Notes: generated by a model not told the origin, from the letters alone. Counted from the first letter of the stretch, positions 33,960-43,330 are shown. The stretch is 64,000 bases of DNA from Candidatus Nitrosopumilus sp. (GCF_029882185.1 NZ_JAOULD010000004.1:1-64000); one strand, 5' to 3'. A program made the numbers and translations.

Positions 33960-34004
33960 TATTTTTATTAATTATCATGACAACATAAAACATGATCTAT
34001 ACAA

Positions 34005-34223
34005 TTATTTTTTGACCAAGATTTTTTTAGAAATTTTTAATGAAAACCCCATCGCAATGAAATGAACGATTGCACCTAAAATTGCAGCATAAATCAAATT
34101 ATCTAAAATGATCCAGATAAGAACAAACGTAATGATGGAGGGAATTGTGATTATTACTGCAATAAGAGCACCTCTTAGTGCAATTTGACTGATTGAAAGT
34201 TTAGATTGTTTACCATCAGACAA
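34005..34223 (-). CDS. Small membrane protein with two transmembrane segments
   Basis: A 72-residue protein with two hydrophobic helices (about residues 12-36, ALRGALIAVIITIPSIITFV, and 40-62, LIYAAILGAIVHFIAMGFSL) and Lys-rich ends. It is divergent from the Hsp20-like gene, whose start is only 17 bp away, so the pair may share a promoter region. The function is unknown. Confidence 0.62.
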   Translation of the reverse strand: MSDGKQSKLSISQIALRGALIAVIITIPSIITFVLIWIILDNLIYAAILGAIVHFIAMGFSLKISKKILVKK

Positions 34224-34240
34224 TAGTTAAAATTTCAAAA

Positions 34241-34753
34241 ATGGTAATAAAAACCAAAGATACTTTATATTTGGCAGACAATAATTTTTACTGTTTGGCA
34301 AGTTATAAGGGAACATATTCAAATGAACAATCTTTGAATTTTGTAATTCCCATCATCATAATTCTGTTTTTAGGCATAATCTACATCATGACACAAAGAG
34401 CAGATTCAGGTTTTGTGAGTTTCATTCTAATTGGTGCAGCAGCACTTACAATGTTTTACTGGGCCAGAGTTCTGAAAAGAATGGCAAAAGATCAAAAACC
34501 AATTTACACACAAGCAAGAGAGCAAGAATCAAAGAATTGGGTTTATGATTTGATAAAAGGAGAAAACGAGTTTGTTTTTGTTGCAGAAGTTCCAGGTCCA
34601 GAAGATAAAATTGCAGTTAGACTAGTAGATGGCATATTATACATCAGAGGAACTGCAGGATTTTCAAAAGAAGTTCCTATAGAAGGAGTAAACGATATGC
34701 AAATTTTTGATTTCAAATACAGAAATGGTGTATTGACACTAAGAATAAAATAA
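34241..34753 (+). CDS. Membrane-tethered Hsp20/alpha-crystallin-like protein
   Basis: A 170-residue protein. Two hydrophobic segments (about 32-50, VIPIIIILFLGIIYIM, and 58-77, FVSFILIGAAALTMFYWARV) are followed by a cytosolic linker. Residues about 105-170 then resemble an alpha-crystallin domain: NEFVFVAEVPGPEDKIAVRL, ILYIRGTAGFSKEVP, and FKYRNGVLTLRIK, the last like the NGVLTL motif of Hsp20. Small heat-shock proteins are usually soluble, so a membrane anchor is uncommon. The true start may be internal, before the first helix. Confidence 0.68.
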   Translation: MVIKTKDTLYLADNNFYCLASYKGTYSNEQSLNFVIPIIIILFLGIIYIMTQRADSGFVSFILIGAAALTMFYWARVLKRMAKDQKPIYTQAREQESKNWVYDLIKGENEFVFVAEVPGPEDKIAVRLVDGILYIRGTAGFSKEVPIEGVNDMQIFDFKYRNGVLTLRIK

Positions 34754-35872
34754 CTATAGACTTTTTGCTAATTCTAATTTTTGTGGAAGATATTTGTCTG
34801 TAATATTTGTGAGACCATATTTTGAGAAAGCCTCCAATTCTGCTTTACGTTTTAATCTTAGAAATACATCTAATTCTTTTTTCCAAATTCCATCTTGGTA
34901 TCTAGGATCTTTTTGAAGATCATAGCATCTCTTAATATCAGATTCAGTCATAGGAATAGTTGGCAGTTTGTATTTTTCAATATCAGTAGCCCAAACACCT
35001 ACCCATTTTGCATCAGGCACTGTAAGTTCTCTAAGATGAGCTGCATTTGCTGAACCGGATTTTATAACCATTGCAATGTGTTCTCCATACACATCTCCGT
35101 CAGTGAGAACGATTACAGGCAATCCCATTTCATCATGCAGTCTCTTTAACAGAGTTCGAGTTGAACGTGGTGCTTGTCCACCAGTGTTAATGATGATTGA
35201 TTTGAATTTTTTATCAATTTGTTCTTCAACAAATCTGGTGAAAAGGCCACCTTTTTCGATTGCAATGACAATTTCTGCACTTGTATCTACTAATTCGGCA
35301 GTAGTCAAACTAGGACCTATAGAATAACCATCAGGATGATTTGACAAGTTCATAGTTTTTCCCTCATAACCAGGAATAGTGTATTCTATGTTCAAATCAC
35401 CAAAAATAGAGCTTCTCTCCTCAGGGAAGATATGAAAATCTTCTCGAGGTTTAGATGTCACAGCTTCTAAATCTACGATGATATTATCTGACTCTGATTG
35501 ATCTTCAAATTCAATAGCGAAAGCCTGAGAAGAATAATAGACATCTCTTAATGTAGATGACTTTTTTTCATGAGTTAATCTATTTGCAAAAAATGCCAAC
35601 CACATTAATTGTGTAAATGATCTTAATTGTGCAGAATTTCTTGAGTTTCTTATAGCTGCATTATTTCCCAAAATATATTGTCGGAGTTTTTTATCATAAA
35701 CTATGTTACTGACAGATCTGCTCGGGATTGAGAATTTGGGGAATTGTCCATTATCCAAATCATCATAAATTTTGGCACCATGACTTTTGAGCATCTCTAG
35801 GATGTTTTTCTGTTTTTCATCAGCTTTCTTGCTTCGTGCATTTATCTTGCTTTGTTCTTTAGTTGTTTTCAA
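34754..35872 (-). CDS. top6A: DNA topoisomerase VI subunit A
   Basis: A 372-residue Spo11-like protein. The DNA-cleaving Tyr lies in STLRDVYYSSQAF (Tyr112/113). The Toprim metal site is VIVLTDGDVYGEHIA (about 260), preceded by IIINTGGQAPRSTRTLLKRL. With Top6B it makes ATP-dependent double-strand passages and relaxes supercoils. Its start overlaps the top6B stop by 14 bp, so the subunits are co-translated. The length is as in other archaea. Confidence 0.97.
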   Translation of the reverse strand: MKTTKEQSKINARSKKADEKQKNILEMLKSHGAKIYDDLDNGQFPKFSIPSRSVSNIVYDKKLRQYILGNNAAIRNSRNSAQLRSFTQLMWLAFFANRLTHEKKSSTLRDVYYSSQAFAIEFEDQSESDNIIVDLEAVTSKPREDFHIFPEERSSIFGDLNIEYTIPGYEGKTMNLSNHPDGYSIGPSLTTAELVDTSAEIVIAIEKGGLFTRFVEEQIDKKFKSIIINTGGQAPRSTRTLLKRLHDEMGLPVIVLTDGDVYGEHIAMVIKSGSANAAHLRELTVPDAKWVGVWATDIEKYKLPTIPMTESDIKRCYDLQKDPRYQDGIWKKELDVFLRLKRKAELEAFSKYGLTNITDKYLPQKLELAKSL

Positions 35873-37727
35873 TTTCTTTTTCCTCCTCTACTTTTTTAGA
35901 TTCAACTGTATTATCATCCAATATTTTCTGATAATTAGGTGCTTTTTTCTTACCAGCAAGTTCTGTACAAAATTCTGCAATTAATGGAATATATTTTGCA
36001 TAAAGATTTGCCCTCTTTTTTGCCATATCAGCCTGTCCCCTTTTAGACATGTATGCTGCCAATTTTCTTGATAAGAATTGTAATGCCAATCTTAATTCCC
36101 TCTCAATTTCCTGTCTGTCAGCAACATTTTCTTTTCCTGCTGTTTTGTATGGTATCCTAGTTGAACAAATATGAGATACTATGATGAATGGAGGATCACC
36201 TTTTACCTTGTATCTTCCCCAATCAGTGTCATTGACTACTTTTAGAACCACATCACTTCCCTCATCATACAGTAATGGAATTCTGTTAGCATAACGATAC
36301 ACATGTGGCCCTCCAGACTTGATATCCCCACCATATGCAATTCCCATCTCAACAATGAATGGAAAACCAGAGTATGCCGAGGGCGGACGCTGAACAACTG
36401 CGGTAAAATCAGGGTTAAAGAACTTCTTGATTCCCTTTTCTAATGGATCTTCTCCCAAAGGAGCCAAGCATGTAGAATCAGGAGCCATAAAGTCTTCAAA
36501 TTTTTGAAGTGAATCACTAAGCTGAACTAATTCTTCATTAGACAAAGTACCCATCCGTTTTTCTGGTTTAAATCCTGCAAATTCTGCAAATTTCACAGCA
36601 GTTGTAGGACCAATTCTTTGAAATCGTTTTGTAAGAAATGTGGTAAGAGGTTCACCTTGAACAGTATTAGTTAATTGTTTGTAGTATGGACTTTCAGGAT
36701 CCATATCAATGGAATTTGATTGAGACTCACCAAAATCCCAATAAAATAATTTATTATTTGGCATATCAATATCTTCAATTCGTATTTTGCTTAATTTATC
36801 AAAATCCATTTTTAAAAATGACATCAAAGCAATTACAACTCTTACTTGACGTGGAAGTGTTTTCCATTTCTTCTTTGCTTTCTCCATAATTCCTGTAAAA
36901 CTAAAACTTTTTGCAGATAATCCCAAATCCTTTCTTACTTTTTCAATCATCGCATCGTCAATAGTAGGAATTTCAAATTGAGATTCTACTATCATTCTTC
37001 TAATTCTTTCTACATCAATCCCATGTGGATGAGGACGAATGATTGTTGGTGGTGGTGGAATTTCTTTTACAAATCTAGGATGACTGAATTTTTGCCCTTT
37101 TGGATCATCAAAAGTAATAGATGCGTATGGTGTGATCAAAGAAGTTTCATAGACATAGTCTCGTATTTTGTTTCCAGCTTTAGAATAATCACCTTCCAAG
37201 CAAATACTTACAGTAAGTCCTTTTTTTGAAACTTCTTTCGTTGTATGTTGTACAATTACAGGTTTATTCTTTTGAATGTCAAGTAATAATTCAAAAATAT
37301 GTTGAGTTGCGCCATCTACAGAGCTTTTCACAGTTACTGGTTTGTTAGTTGTGATTTGTCCATAAAGAATAGCCATAGTTGCTCCGAGTCCAAACATCCC
37401 TCTTGCCTGTTTTAGTCCAAATTTAGAACCATATAGAACAGTTCCAAATGCAAGTGGAATATGCTCTGCGTCTATTCCAGGTCCATTATCTTTTACGGTC
37501 AAAATATAGGGTTTAGGATCAGGTTTTTCAGGATCAACTGCCTTGATTGTCAAATGGACATCAGGTAAAATCCCCTTTTGATCACATGCATCCAACGCAT
37601 TTTCAACAAACTCTCGAACAGCTGTGTATAATGATCTTGTAGGATTACTGAATCCAGCTAAATCACGATTACTGTAAAAGAACTCACTAGGAGAAATCTG
37701 ATTAAATTTTTCTTTAATAGAAGACAT
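35859..37727 (-). CDS. top6B: DNA topoisomerase VI subunit B
   Basis: A 622-residue GHKL ATPase: REFVENALDACD (motif I, about 36-47), VKDNGPGID (motif II), and YGSKFGLKQARGMFGLGATM (motif III, the nucleotide lid). A helix-two-turn-helix and transducer domain follow. It supplies the ATP gate for the topoisomerase VI heterotetramer. The C-terminal tail is Lys/Glu-rich (VESKKVEEEKEIENN). It overlaps both neighbours (KH gene upstream by 14 bp and top6A downstream), giving a tight cluster. Confidence 0.97.
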   Translation of the reverse strand: MSSIKEKFNQISPSEFFYSNRDLAGFSNPTRSLYTAVREFVENALDACDQKGILPDVHLTIKAVDPEKPDPKPYILTVKDNGPGIDAEHIPLAFGTVLYGSKFGLKQARGMFGLGATMAILYGQITTNKPVTVKSSVDGATQHIFELLLDIQKNKPVIVQHTTKEVSKKGLTVSICLEGDYSKAGNKIRDYVYETSLITPYASITFDDPKGQKFSHPRFVKEIPPPPTIIRPHPHGIDVERIRRMIVESQFEIPTIDDAMIEKVRKDLGLSAKSFSFTGIMEKAKKKWKTLPRQVRVVIALMSFLKMDFDKLSKIRIEDIDMPNNKLFYWDFGESQSNSIDMDPESPYYKQLTNTVQGEPLTTFLTKRFQRIGPTTAVKFAEFAGFKPEKRMGTLSNEELVQLSDSLQKFEDFMAPDSTCLAPLGEDPLEKGIKKFFNPDFTAVVQRPPSAYSGFPFIVEMGIAYGGDIKSGGPHVYRYANRIPLLYDEGSDVVLKVVNDTDWGRYKVKGDPPFIIVSHICSTRIPYKTAGKENVADRQEIERELRLALQFLSRKLAAYMSKRGQADMAKKRANLYAKYIPLIAEFCTELAGKKKAPNYQKILDDNTVESKKVEEEKEIENN

Positions 37728-38286
37728 CTTGATCTTCCCACAATTTCATTTTCTCTTGTTTTTCTTTTCTATTTGCAGCTTCTAATTTTGTATAAACAGC
37801 ACCATGCATACTTCCACTAGATATAGAGGAAATTGCATCAACTGCTAAACGTAGTTTACTTGAATCGCCAATAATTGAAACAGTTTTTCCATAAACTGAG
37901 ATATGAGTACCACTAAGATTTTCCATGTTTCGTCTTGCTCTACCACCTTCTCCAATAATCCTCCCTTTTATCCTTTCAACATTTGCATTAGATTTTCCTG
38001 CGAATTCTCTAAGATCTATTACATGTAATGCATTTTCACCTTTTAGTAAAGTCATTGCATTTTCAGGAGAAAAGCCTCGACCGATAGCAGTAACAATCTC
38101 CATAGCTTTGAAGGGTTGTATTTTTTCTACATCACCTTCAGACTTGATAAAAACTTCACCAGTATCACCGTCAATATCAAGAGAAACATAACAAGCAGTT
38201 TCAATTTTTGATTTTACACTACCAGATTTACCAATTAAAACAGCAATACGGTCATTTGGAATGCGAATTAATTTTTCAAAGCTCAT
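37714..38286 (-). CDS. Pno1/Dim2-like KH-domain RNA-processing protein
   Basis: A 190-residue protein with two KH domains. The first is at about 5-65 (RIPNDRIAVLIGKSGSVKSK). The second, at about 85-160, carries GRIIGEGGRARRNMENLSGT, and its GxxG loop is intact. This is the archaeal counterpart of Pno1/Dim2, which binds the 3' end of small-subunit rRNA during maturation. It lies between rio1 (4-bp overlap) and top6B, and RIO1 acts on the same pre-40S/30S step. Confidence 0.9.
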   Translation of the reverse strand: MSFEKLIRIPNDRIAVLIGKSGSVKSKIETACYVSLDIDGDTGEVFIKSEGDVEKIQPFKAMEIVTAIGRGFSPENAMTLLKGENALHVIDLREFAGKSNANVERIKGRIIGEGGRARRNMENLSGTHISVYGKTVSIIGDSSKLRLAVDAISSISSGSMHGAVYTKLEAANRKEKQEKMKLWEDQDVFY

Positions 38287-39062
38287 TTTACAATCTCCTC
38301 AAATAGTTCATCTGGATCTTCAATAGGGATTCCTCTTTTATTGAAGAATCTTCCAATGTTATTAATATCTCGTTTAAGAAATTCTTGAGCATTTGGATGT
38401 CTAAGATCAACGCCAGATCCTAAATCAAAAACTACTAACCCATTCTCAGTTTTAAAAATATTATATTCTGAAAAATCACCATGAACTAATTTTGCTTTCT
38501 TGTACAGATCCTTGAGTATGGATATAGCTTGAAAATAGTCAGTTTCATCTACTTCTGAATACAGTAAAGTTTTGGCAGGTTTCCCGCCATCACCTACAAA
38601 TTCCATAGCTAAAACGTTGTTAGTCACATATAGAGGTCTAGGGACTGGAATTCCAGCCTCATAACACTGAGTCAGATTTTTAAATTCTTTTTTTGCCCAG
38701 AGATAAACTAAATTTTTTGTACCTTTTTTTACATGAGAAAATCGTGGATCTCCAAGAATATACGGTTCACGTTTTTTAAAATTTGAAGTACTTACCAAAT
38801 AAATTTTCAGAGCAACATTAACATCGTTTTCATCAACACCCCAGAAAAGGACAGATTCTTTTCCAGCACTTACAGAACCGTTGACGTATGCAATAATATG
38901 ATCAGTAATCATTTTGTATAAGGTCATAACAGTTGGTTTGTCTAAAACTTCATTGACAACTTTTCCTTTTTTAAAACCATCATCCAAATGTTTTCGATGT
39001 CGTTTTGCAAATAGTTTATCATCTATTTTAGATTCTAATTTTTTACTAAGTATATCAGTCAT
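38283..39062 (-). CDS. rio1: RIO1-type serine protein kinase
   Basis: A 259-residue atypical kinase: the glycine-poor loop GSVSAGKESVLFWG (a variant of STGKEA), VALKIYLVSTSNFKKREPYI, the catalytic loop LVHGDFSEYNIF (about 193-204) and the metal-binding VVFDLGSGVDLRHPNA. RIO kinases assist small-subunit maturation. Direct overlap with the Pno1-like gene supports that role. The length is normal for archaeal RIO1. Confidence 0.94.
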   Translation of the reverse strand: MTDILSKKLESKIDDKLFAKRHRKHLDDGFKKGKVVNEVLDKPTVMTLYKMITDHIIAYVNGSVSAGKESVLFWGVDENDVNVALKIYLVSTSNFKKREPYILGDPRFSHVKKGTKNLVYLWAKKEFKNLTQCYEAGIPVPRPLYVTNNVLAMEFVGDGGKPAKTLLYSEVDETDYFQAISILKDLYKKAKLVHGDFSEYNIFKTENGLVVFDLGSGVDLRHPNAQEFLKRDINNIGRFFNKRGIPIEDPDELFEEIVK

Positions 39063-39138
39063 TAAATGAAATTTCCCTCACCAGATATAAGAGATCTCTA
39101 TTATAAACAAAAAAAGTTTGCAAAGTCAAATCAATCTA

Positions 39139-39435
39139 TTACATATTAAAAATTATTAAGAAGGGAACATCTGAAACTGTTTTAACTGCAAGTTCTGAAC
39201 CAATTCCAAGTTTAAGAGATAAAGATACAGTTTCTTTTCCAGCCATGTTAATTATTGATGAAGTTTTCAATAGAGATTCAGCTTCATCTTTCTCAACAAA
39301 TCTTTCTCCGTAATAGCTTTCACTTATGTGCATAGTTAGTTCACCTTCAATGATTTTTTTTCCCAAAAGATCAACATCACAAATATTTAACATAGATTGG
39401 TTTTGGTAGTTAGTAGTTCGTACTGAGAATTGCAT
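39139..39435 (-). CDS. DUF424 family protein
   Basis: A 98-residue protein: NICDVDLLGKKIIEGELTMH, SESYYGERFVEKDEAESLLK and SIINMAGKETVSLSLKLG are typical of the archaeal DUF424 family. Family members are often found beside aIF2-beta, as here (stop and start share one base), so a role linked to translation or RNA is likely. Confidence 0.88.
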   Translation of the reverse strand: MQFSVRTTNYQNQSMLNICDVDLLGKKIIEGELTMHISESYYGERFVEKDEAESLLKTSSIINMAGKETVSLSLKLGIGSELAVKTVSDVPFLIIFNM

Positions 39436-39857
39436 TACGCATATTTACCTTTCAAAGTAGATTTTGCTCCGCATGCCTCACAAATTAAAAATGATATTCT
39501 ATTTTCTTTGAGGATTTTTGTATCAGGACTTTTACATGTTGGACATTCAAGATAATCCTTAACGTAGATTTGAAATAATCTTGTAAAATCATCAGGAGCT
39601 CTTCTACCTACAAACATAGCCTTATCCCCTAATCTTTCTGCTGGAACGGCAAATTCTTTTGAAAGGTATTGTAGAACTTTGTCTGGATCTCTTCGTAAAA
39701 CCTTTGGGAATTCTGAGAAATTTCGTAAGAAAGTCTTTTGGCCTTCCCACATCACATCTACCACAGGAAGCTCAAATCGGGTTTGTGATTCTTTATCGGT
39801 ATCACCCAGCTTGTCCTGAATACGTTTAAGTAGATTCTCGTAATCTGTTTTAGTCAC
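39435..39857 (-). CDS. Translation initiation factor aIF2 subunit beta
   Basis: A 140-residue protein with the aIF2-beta central domain (VMWEGQKTFLRNFSEFPKVL, RDPDKVLQYLSKEFAVPAER) and a C-terminal zinc ribbon (CPTCKS... ICEACGAK; two CxxC pairs). It is part of the heterotrimer that delivers Met-tRNAi to the small subunit. It heads the leftward cluster aIF2-beta, DUF424, RIO1, KH, Top6B and Top6A. Confidence 0.96.
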   Translation of the reverse strand: MTKTDYENLLKRIQDKLGDTDKESQTRFELPVVDVMWEGQKTFLRNFSEFPKVLRRDPDKVLQYLSKEFAVPAERLGDKAMFVGRRAPDDFTRLFQIYVKDYLECPTCKSPDTKILKENRISFLICEACGAKSTLKGKYA

Positions 39858-39926
39858 TAAAAAATAATGTATGGTAGACCCTATATGGGTTTTGAAAAAG
39901 AGAATCGTGTGGACCTTGTTTGATGC

Positions 39927-40073
39927 CTAATCCATCTTTCCTATACGGAAGACGTTTGTACCACATGTTGGACACGTACCTTTTACAGCAGGACGTCCGT
40001 TCTTTAGAGTAGTTTCTTTGGGATCTTTAATGTCCCTTTTTGCTCTGCATTTTACGCAATATGCTTGAACCAT
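39927..40073 (-). CDS. DUF5679-like zinc-ribbon micro-protein, 48 residues
   Basis: The ORF starts MVQAYCVKCRAKRDIKDPKE and ends GTCPTCGTNVFRIGKMD. Two CxxC knuckles (YCVKC, CPTC) flank a short basic loop (TLKNGRPAVKG). This layout matches the small archaeal and bacterial DUF5679 proteins. It lies upstream of aIF2-beta on the same strand. The 250 bp beyond it, up to the next rightward gene, show no gene. Confidence 0.8.
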   Translation of the reverse strand: MVQAYCVKCRAKRDIKDPKETTLKNGRPAVKGTCPTCGTNVFRIGKMD

Positions 40074-40322
40074 TATGAAATTTGTCAAACTTGGTGGTAT
40101 TTAGGCAGAGGCTGTGAAAATTATTTCACTATAGACTAGATGTGCGTAAATTTTTTAGGCATCAAAAAATCAATTTTGTGTGTAATTTCAAATATCGGGA
40201 TGGTTTTTTAGAAAAATATCAATAAGAAGCAGAAAAATGATGTTTTTTCAAAAATTTGTTTAGAAAACTAAGAACTTATCGATTATTATCAATTATAAAC
40301 TCCTTATTAATGAAAAAACAAA

Positions 40323-40823
40323 ATGGCGTCAAAAAAAGGAATAGTAGTAACAGTGATTATTTTAGCAGCAATAACGGGTGCGAGTTTTTTGCTATATGCT
40401 ATTCCTCAGAATGATCCTACAACATTCATAGTAACTGACTATGAGAATTATTTGGACGGGGTAAAAAAAATCCATGAGGTTTTACAAGAATCAATCGAAC
40501 TTGAATATCAAAACATGCAAAGTGGGAAAATATCCCCTCAAGAATATATTGCAATGACTGAAGTGACATCGTCTCAAGTAACTGCACAGATTAGTGAGTT
40601 TGTGACATCAAAACCATCAGAAGAATGGCAAACAAGTTATATCAATTACATGGATGCTTTAAAATCATTCAACTCGTACATTGTAGAAACCAAAGTTTTA
40701 GCCAGCATGATTGAAAATGAGAGTAATGAAGAGGAAATGAATAAAATTTTAGAAAAGATAGAATCTCTAAAAAAAGAGTCAGTAGAATTTGTCAAAATGT
40801 CTGACCAAACAAGGCCAGATTAG
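40323..40823 (+). CDS. Membrane-anchored helical protein of unknown function
   Basis: A 166-residue protein with an N-terminal membrane segment (about 6-27, GIVVTVIILAAITGASFLLY). The rest is an exported, acidic all-helical domain (SIELEYQNMQSGKISPQEYI, SNEEEMNKILEKIESLKKES) that looks like a coiled-coil bundle. A TATA-like aattataaac about 28 bp before the ATG suggests a leaderless transcript. The function is unknown. Confidence 0.72.
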   Translation: MASKKGIVVTVIILAAITGASFLLYAIPQNDPTTFIVTDYENYLDGVKKIHEVLQESIELEYQNMQSGKISPQEYIAMTEVTSSQVTAQISEFVTSKPSEEWQTSYINYMDALKSFNSYIVETKVLASMIENESNEEEMNKILEKIESLKKESVEFVKMSDQTRPD

Positions 40824-40894
40824 CCTCAATACCGAATTTTACTATTCATATTGGTTGGAAATCGTTAAAAAGCAATTATGTAACTAGAATTAGA

Positions 40895-42040
40895 ATGTCT
40901 CATCAAAAAGGTAGAGTTGAAAAAGAGGTTAATGCATCTACCGCAAACAGATTACTAGTAATTTGTATTGATAGAGATAATGATGTAGGAGAAAAAACAG
41001 GAATTCTCACACCAGTAATTGGGAGAGATGCATGTATTGAAGCAGCTCAAAGATTAGCTTTGGAAGATCCAGAAGATGCAGATTCAAATTCCATTTTTGC
41101 GGCAATTAAAACATATGAAGATTTAGTCAGTAAAGGTTACCAAGTAGAAGTTGTAACTATTGCAGGAGTTAAGGATAGAGGAGTTCAGGCAGATGAAAAG
41201 ATTCTTGTTGAAACAAGAAAAGTTTTAGAAAATTTTTCTGCAAACGGTGCAGTAATTGTATCAGATGGAGAAGATGATGAAAGTGTTATTCCTGTAATTC
41301 AAAATGTACTTCCAGTAGTTTCAGTACAACGAGTTGTAATGAAAGTAAGTAGAAGTGTAGAGTATTCTTATGCAGTGTTTGGAAAATATCTTAAAATGCT
41401 TGTGTATGATTCAAAATATTCAAAATTCTTTTTAGGAGTTCCAGGAATTCTTTTGTTGATCGGAGGAGCAGCTACAGTGTTTGGATATACTGCAGAAATA
41501 TTTGCAGTGCTTGTTAGTATTCTAGGTGGTGCATTTTTGATTAGAGCATTTGATATAGACAGAATATGGTCAAGATGGGCAAAACCAACACCCATGGGTT
41601 TTATCAGAATTTTTACTATGATAGCAGGAGTTTTACTTATTCTTTCGTCAGTTCCAGCTGGAGTTAGTACTGTAGATACAGAATTGATTGAAGCAGATAC
41701 AGAATTGATTGCAAAAGTTACAAACAAAGTGATTGTTGGACAATTTGTATCAGGGGCATTACCAATTTTATGGATTGGTATGGGCGCAATCTTTGCTGGA
41801 ACATTACTAAGTAATTGGATGGGAGGAATTCCAAGACAAATTAGTGACATTTTAAGAATTGTTGTTCTAGGTGCCCTTTATCCAACAATATTTCAATTCA
41901 CAAATATCATGATAAACGATGAACCTTCACTTACTCTAATTCCCCCACTATTGGGAGGCTTGGCAGTAACATTGATTTCAGCCACAATTCTATTCAAAAA
42001 ATATAGAAAACATAAAGATCAAGAGATGATTTCAGACTAA
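40895..42040 (+). CDS. DUF373 family membrane protein
   Basis: A 381-residue protein. The N-terminal cytosolic part (LLVICIDRDNDVGEKTGILT, VIGRDACIEAAQRLALEDPE, DGEDDESVIPVIQNVLPVVS) is the archaeal DUF373 signature and looks nucleotide- or metal-binding (DRDND, DGEDDE). About residues 170-370 hold five or six membrane helices. The biological role is unknown. A TATA-like gttaaaaag lies 27 bp before the ATG. Confidence 0.9.
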   Translation: MSHQKGRVEKEVNASTANRLLVICIDRDNDVGEKTGILTPVIGRDACIEAAQRLALEDPEDADSNSIFAAIKTYEDLVSKGYQVEVVTIAGVKDRGVQADEKILVETRKVLENFSANGAVIVSDGEDDESVIPVIQNVLPVVSVQRVVMKVSRSVEYSYAVFGKYLKMLVYDSKYSKFFLGVPGILLLIGGAATVFGYTAEIFAVLVSILGGAFLIRAFDIDRIWSRWAKPTPMGFIRIFTMIAGVLLILSSVPAGVSTVDTELIEADTELIAKVTNKVIVGQFVSGALPILWIGMGAIFAGTLLSNWMGGIPRQISDILRIVVLGALYPTIFQFTNIMINDEPSLTLIPPLLGGLAVTLISATILFKKYRKHKDQEMISD

Positions 42041-42122
42041 TTTATTCTATGAATAATTATGTTAATATCTGAAAAACACTGATATCTTCAATCATGTATG
42101 AATCATCAAGTGGTGGTATGAT

Positions 42123-42914
42123 ATTAGCAAGATTAAAGATTTAGTTTTTCAATTATCGGGACTCTATAAGATCTATGGAAAAAGATTAGAAAGTGAAATT
42201 CAGAATGGGGATATTCCAAACCATGTCGCTTTAATTTTAGATGGCAATAGAAGATGGGCAAAAAGACATCTATCGATGCCAAAAAGTGGACATTGGAAAG
42301 GAGCTGATGCCGTAGAAAACCTTCTTGATTGGTGTGAAGAATTCGATATCAAAATTGTCACCTTATACGCACTTTCAGCAGAAAATCTCAACAGAGATGA
42401 CGAGGAATTGAAATACCTCTATGAATTAATCCGTTTGCGATTAGAGAAATTACTCAATGATCCTCGAATCCATAAGAGTCAGATGAGAGTAAAAGGAATT
42501 GGAAGAATTGAATTACTTCCAGAATCCATCAAGAAAGTTCTAAAACAATTAGATGATGCAACAAACGAATATGACAATCATTTTCTAAACATTGCACTTG
42601 CATATGGTGGACAAAATGAACTAGTTGATGCTGTAAAGAAAATTGGAGAGAAAATCAAAGAAGGATCATTGGATGTAAAAGACATTAACAAACAAGAAAT
42701 TGAATTAAATCTATACACATCACATTTACCACAATCATCTCCAGACATGATATTAAGAACGTCAGGAGAAAAAAGATTAAGTGGATTTCTCATGTGGCAA
42801 AGTGCATATAGTGAATTAGTCTTTATGGATATTTTTTGGCCTGAATTTAGAAAAATAGATTTAATGCGGGCGATTAGGACTTATCAAGAGAGGAAAAGAA
42901 GACTAGGGAAATGA
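42123..42914 (+). CDS. uppS: Undecaprenyl/polyprenyl diphosphate synthase (UppS family), start uncertain
   Basis: A cis-prenyltransferase that builds the long polyprenyl diphosphate used as glycan carrier. Motifs are HVALILDGNRRWAKRHLSMP (catalytic Asp), GADAVENLLDWCEEF, VTLYALSAENLNRDDEEL and PDMILRTSGEKRLSGFLMWQ. The first in-frame ATG is at 42276, after the catalytic Asp, so it cannot be the start. Between the in-frame stop at 42099 and 42276 there is no ATG, GTG or TTG. The coordinates given assume an ATT at 42123; a one- or two-base error after the ATG at 42118 is equally possible. The Nudix gene overlaps the stop by 4 bp. Confidence 0.85.
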   Translation: MSKIKDLVFQLSGLYKIYGKRLESEIQNGDIPNHVALILDGNRRWAKRHLSMPKSGHWKGADAVENLLDWCEEFDIKIVTLYALSAENLNRDDEELKYLYELIRLRLEKLLNDPRIHKSQMRVKGIGRIELLPESIKKVLKQLDDATNEYDNHFLNIALAYGGQNELVDAVKKIGEKIKEGSLDVKDINKQEIELNLYTSHLPQSSPDMILRTSGEKRLSGFLMWQSAYSELVFMDIFWPEFRKIDLMRAIRTYQERKRRLGK

Positions 42915-43330
42915 TTGAAGAAACATCTGCAGGAATTGTATTATTTCGAAAAGAAGGTACAGGGAATTTATTTTTGCTTTTACATTATCCTTCAGGTCAT
43001 TGGGACTTTGTAAAGGGGAAAATGGAAAAAGGCGAATCAATTAAAGAAACAGCAATTAGAGAAACACAAGAAGAGACTGGAATCACAGATATTGTTTTCT
43101 TAGAAAACTTTGAAGAATGGATTGAGTATAATTTTCAGTATCAGGGAGAATTAGTTCATAAAAAAGTTGTATTTTTCTTAGCTGAAACAAAAGAAACAGA
43201 TGTCAAGATTTCACATGAACATCTTGATTATACATGGATGGATTACAATACTGCAATGGAAAAAACTACATTTGATAATGCAAAGACAGTTTTAACAAAA
43301 GCACAGATGTTACTTTCCAAAACTCTGTAG
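42911..43330 (+). CDS. Nudix hydrolase, probably diadenosine tetraphosphatase-like
   Basis: A 139-residue protein with a complete Nudix box at 36-58 (GKMEKGESIKETAIRETQEE, then TGI). An N terminus of ETSAGIVLFRKEG and a Trp/Phe-rich LHYPSGHWDFVKGK resemble Ap4A hydrolases (MutT/NUDT2 group). It probably clears dinucleoside polyphosphates or other nucleotide diphosphates. It is coupled to uppS by a 4-bp overlap and converges on pyrF with a 21-bp overlap. Confidence 0.9.
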   Translation: MIEETSAGIVLFRKEGTGNLFLLLHYPSGHWDFVKGKMEKGESIKETAIRETQEETGITDIVFLENFEEWIEYNFQYQGELVHKKVVFFLAETKETDVKISHEHLDYTWMDYNTAMEKTTFDNAKTVLTKAQMLLSKTL

